Assembly: GCA_020247305.1 (NCBI GenBank)
Contig: JADCJE010000047.1
Span: forward strand, 106,516 to 170,515
Direction: 5' to 3'
Length of the DNA: 64,000 nt
From: Phycisphaerales bacterium
Lineage (GTDB): Bacteria > Planctomycetota > UBA1135 > UBA2386
Shown: in pieces, positions 62,844-64,000 of the stretch
Layout: each line of letters begins with the position of its first letter
Numbering within the stretch: position 1 is the stretch's first letter
The notes under the pieces: model-generated
Databases searched by the model: none
The model's input: the letters and a program-made list of their open reading frames with translations, nothing else
What the model was told of the DNA's origin: nothing
Made by a program: the position numbers and the translations under genes

Positions 62844-63612
62844 AGCGGCGGCGCTGCGCCGACGGCGGCGGCAGTTCGCGCAGCAGGATGTCGACGCGGC
62901 CGCCCTGGCTGGTGACGCGCTCGATCTCGAACAGCTCCGTCGCTTCGACGAGGCTGCTGAGCTTGCCATAGCCGTAGCTGCGGGCGTCGAAGTCCGGCTG
63001 CTGCGACATGATCTTGGCGCCGACGGCGCCGAGGTTGGCCCAGCCGTCGTCGTCTTCGCTCGCCTCGACGGACCATCGCAGCAGGTCGACCAGCTTGCGG
63101 TCGTGCACCAGCTCGCTCGCCGACTTGCGCTTGGCGCGCTCGTCCTCGACGTCAGCGCCCGGGCCCGCGCCGCGCAGGATGTCCGTGTGCACGAAGCGGT
63201 CGCACGCGGTCACGAACGCGCGCGGCGTCTTGCGCTCGCCGAAGCCGATGACCATCAGGCCCTCCTCGCGGATGCGGGAGGCGAGCCGCGTGAAGTCGCT
63301 GTCGCTGCTGACGAGGCAGAAGCCGTCGAGCTTGGCGCGGAACAGCAGGTCCATCGCGTCGATGATCAGCGCGCTGTCGGTGGCGTTCTTGCCGACCGTG
63401 TAGCGGAACTGCTGGATCGGCTGGATCGCGTGCTCCAGCAACTGGTCCTTCCAGCTCTTGAGGCTTGGCAGCGTCCAGTCGCCGTAGATGCGCTTCACGA
63501 TCGCGACGCCGTAGTTGGCGATCTCGGCGATCAGGCCCTCGATGGCCTTGGCGGAGACGTTGTCGGCGTCGATCAGTACGGCGAAGCGCTTCTGCGGCGT
63601 GGCGGAGTCCAT
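62842..63612 (-). CDS. NYN-domain (PIN-like RNase) protein with C-terminal OST-HTH/LOTUS-like domain
   Basis: KRFAVLIDADNVSAKAIEGLIAEIANYGVAIVKRIYGDW, DSALIIDAMDLLFRAKLDGFCLVSSDSDFTRLASRIREEG; C-terminal WANLGAVGAKIMSQQPDFDARSYGYGKLSSLVEATELFEI. Confidence 0.9.
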   Translation of the reverse strand: MDSATPQKRFAVLIDADNVSAKAIEGLIAEIANYGVAIVKRIYGDWTLPSLKSWKDQLLEHAIQPIQQFRYTVGKNATDSALIIDAMDLLFRAKLDGFCLVSSDSDFTRLASRIREEGLMVIGFGERKTPRAFVTACDRFVHTDILRGAGPGADVEDERAKRKSASELVHDRKLVDLLRWSVEASEDDDGWANLGAVGAKIMSQQPDFDARSYGYGKLSSLVEATELFEIERVTSQGGRVDILLRELPPPSAQRRR

Positions 63613-63814
63613 GTGGGGGCAGAGGGTAGCGCGGCAGTGATCCGAGCGCGTGCGCGAAGTCGGGTATGGGTGGCGCACCGCCGCTGGCCTCGCAGGTCCC
63701 CGTTCCGCCGCGCCGGCACGGCGTCGTGGCCGCGCCGATGGGGTGTGACGCCAGCGTCCGTTCCGGATAGTCCTTTACGCCGGGTCGCGTCCTCGAACCC
63801 CACCGAAGTACCGC

Positions 63815-64000
63815 ATGCTGCCGCGCATCCCCCTTGTCTCGCTTGCTGCGTCGTTCGCAGTCCTGATCGCCGCTTCGCTCCCTGCCCAGACCCGCAGCAC
63901 CGTGCTCGTCGGCCCGCCCGCGCTCGGCGCCACGTGCTACGTGCGCCACGTGCTGCCGGCCGGCAGCGTCGGCCACATCGCCGGCTTCTTGTGGTCGTCG
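63815..64000 (+). CDS. Secreted protein, 3' truncated by the window edge
   Basis: MLPRIPLVSLAASFAVLIAASLPAQTRSTVLVGPPALGATCYVRHVLPAGSVGHIAGFLWSS signal peptide plus start of mature region. Confidence 0.65.
   Translation, partial: MLPRIPLVSLAASFAVLIAASLPAQTRSTVLVGPPALGATCYVRHVLPAGSVGHIAGFLWSS

Overview
High-GC chromosomal window with a gene-dense, mostly housekeeping layout. Family mix (acnA, glnS plus gltX, many secreted repeat proteins) suggests a Planctomycetota-like bacterium; this is an inference. I support about 55 protein-coding genes, 3 tRNAs (Lys-CTT, His-GTG, Ala-GGC), several sigma70-like promoters, and small tandem or dispersed repeats. No CRISPR array, transposase or prophage was seen. 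The most unusual observations are: (1) a ~102-bp structured element present in two inverted copies (61611-61712 and 62743-62843). Both copies are fused to the TGA stop of the adjacent gene, have imperfect terminal inverted repeats and a conserved central hairpin, and bracket a single HEAT-repeat gene. (2) A secreted-protein gene (47359-48354) with two consecutive in-frame TGA codons between its signal peptide and mature domain. (3) An aconitase with a ~115-aa histone-H1-like Lys/Ala/Pro tail containing 18-bp tandem repeats. (4) A recurring TAnnnT box 7-12 nt upstream of start codons, suggesting widespread leaderless mRNAs. (5) A perfect 11-bp hairpin in the predicted 5' leader of tRNA-His. (6) A 55-aa membrane protein, absent from the ORF track, that overlaps the start of a sodium:solute symporter. 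(7) A shared unnamed C-terminal module in otherwise unrelated secreted proteins. All family calls were made by eye from translated motifs; no searches were run.
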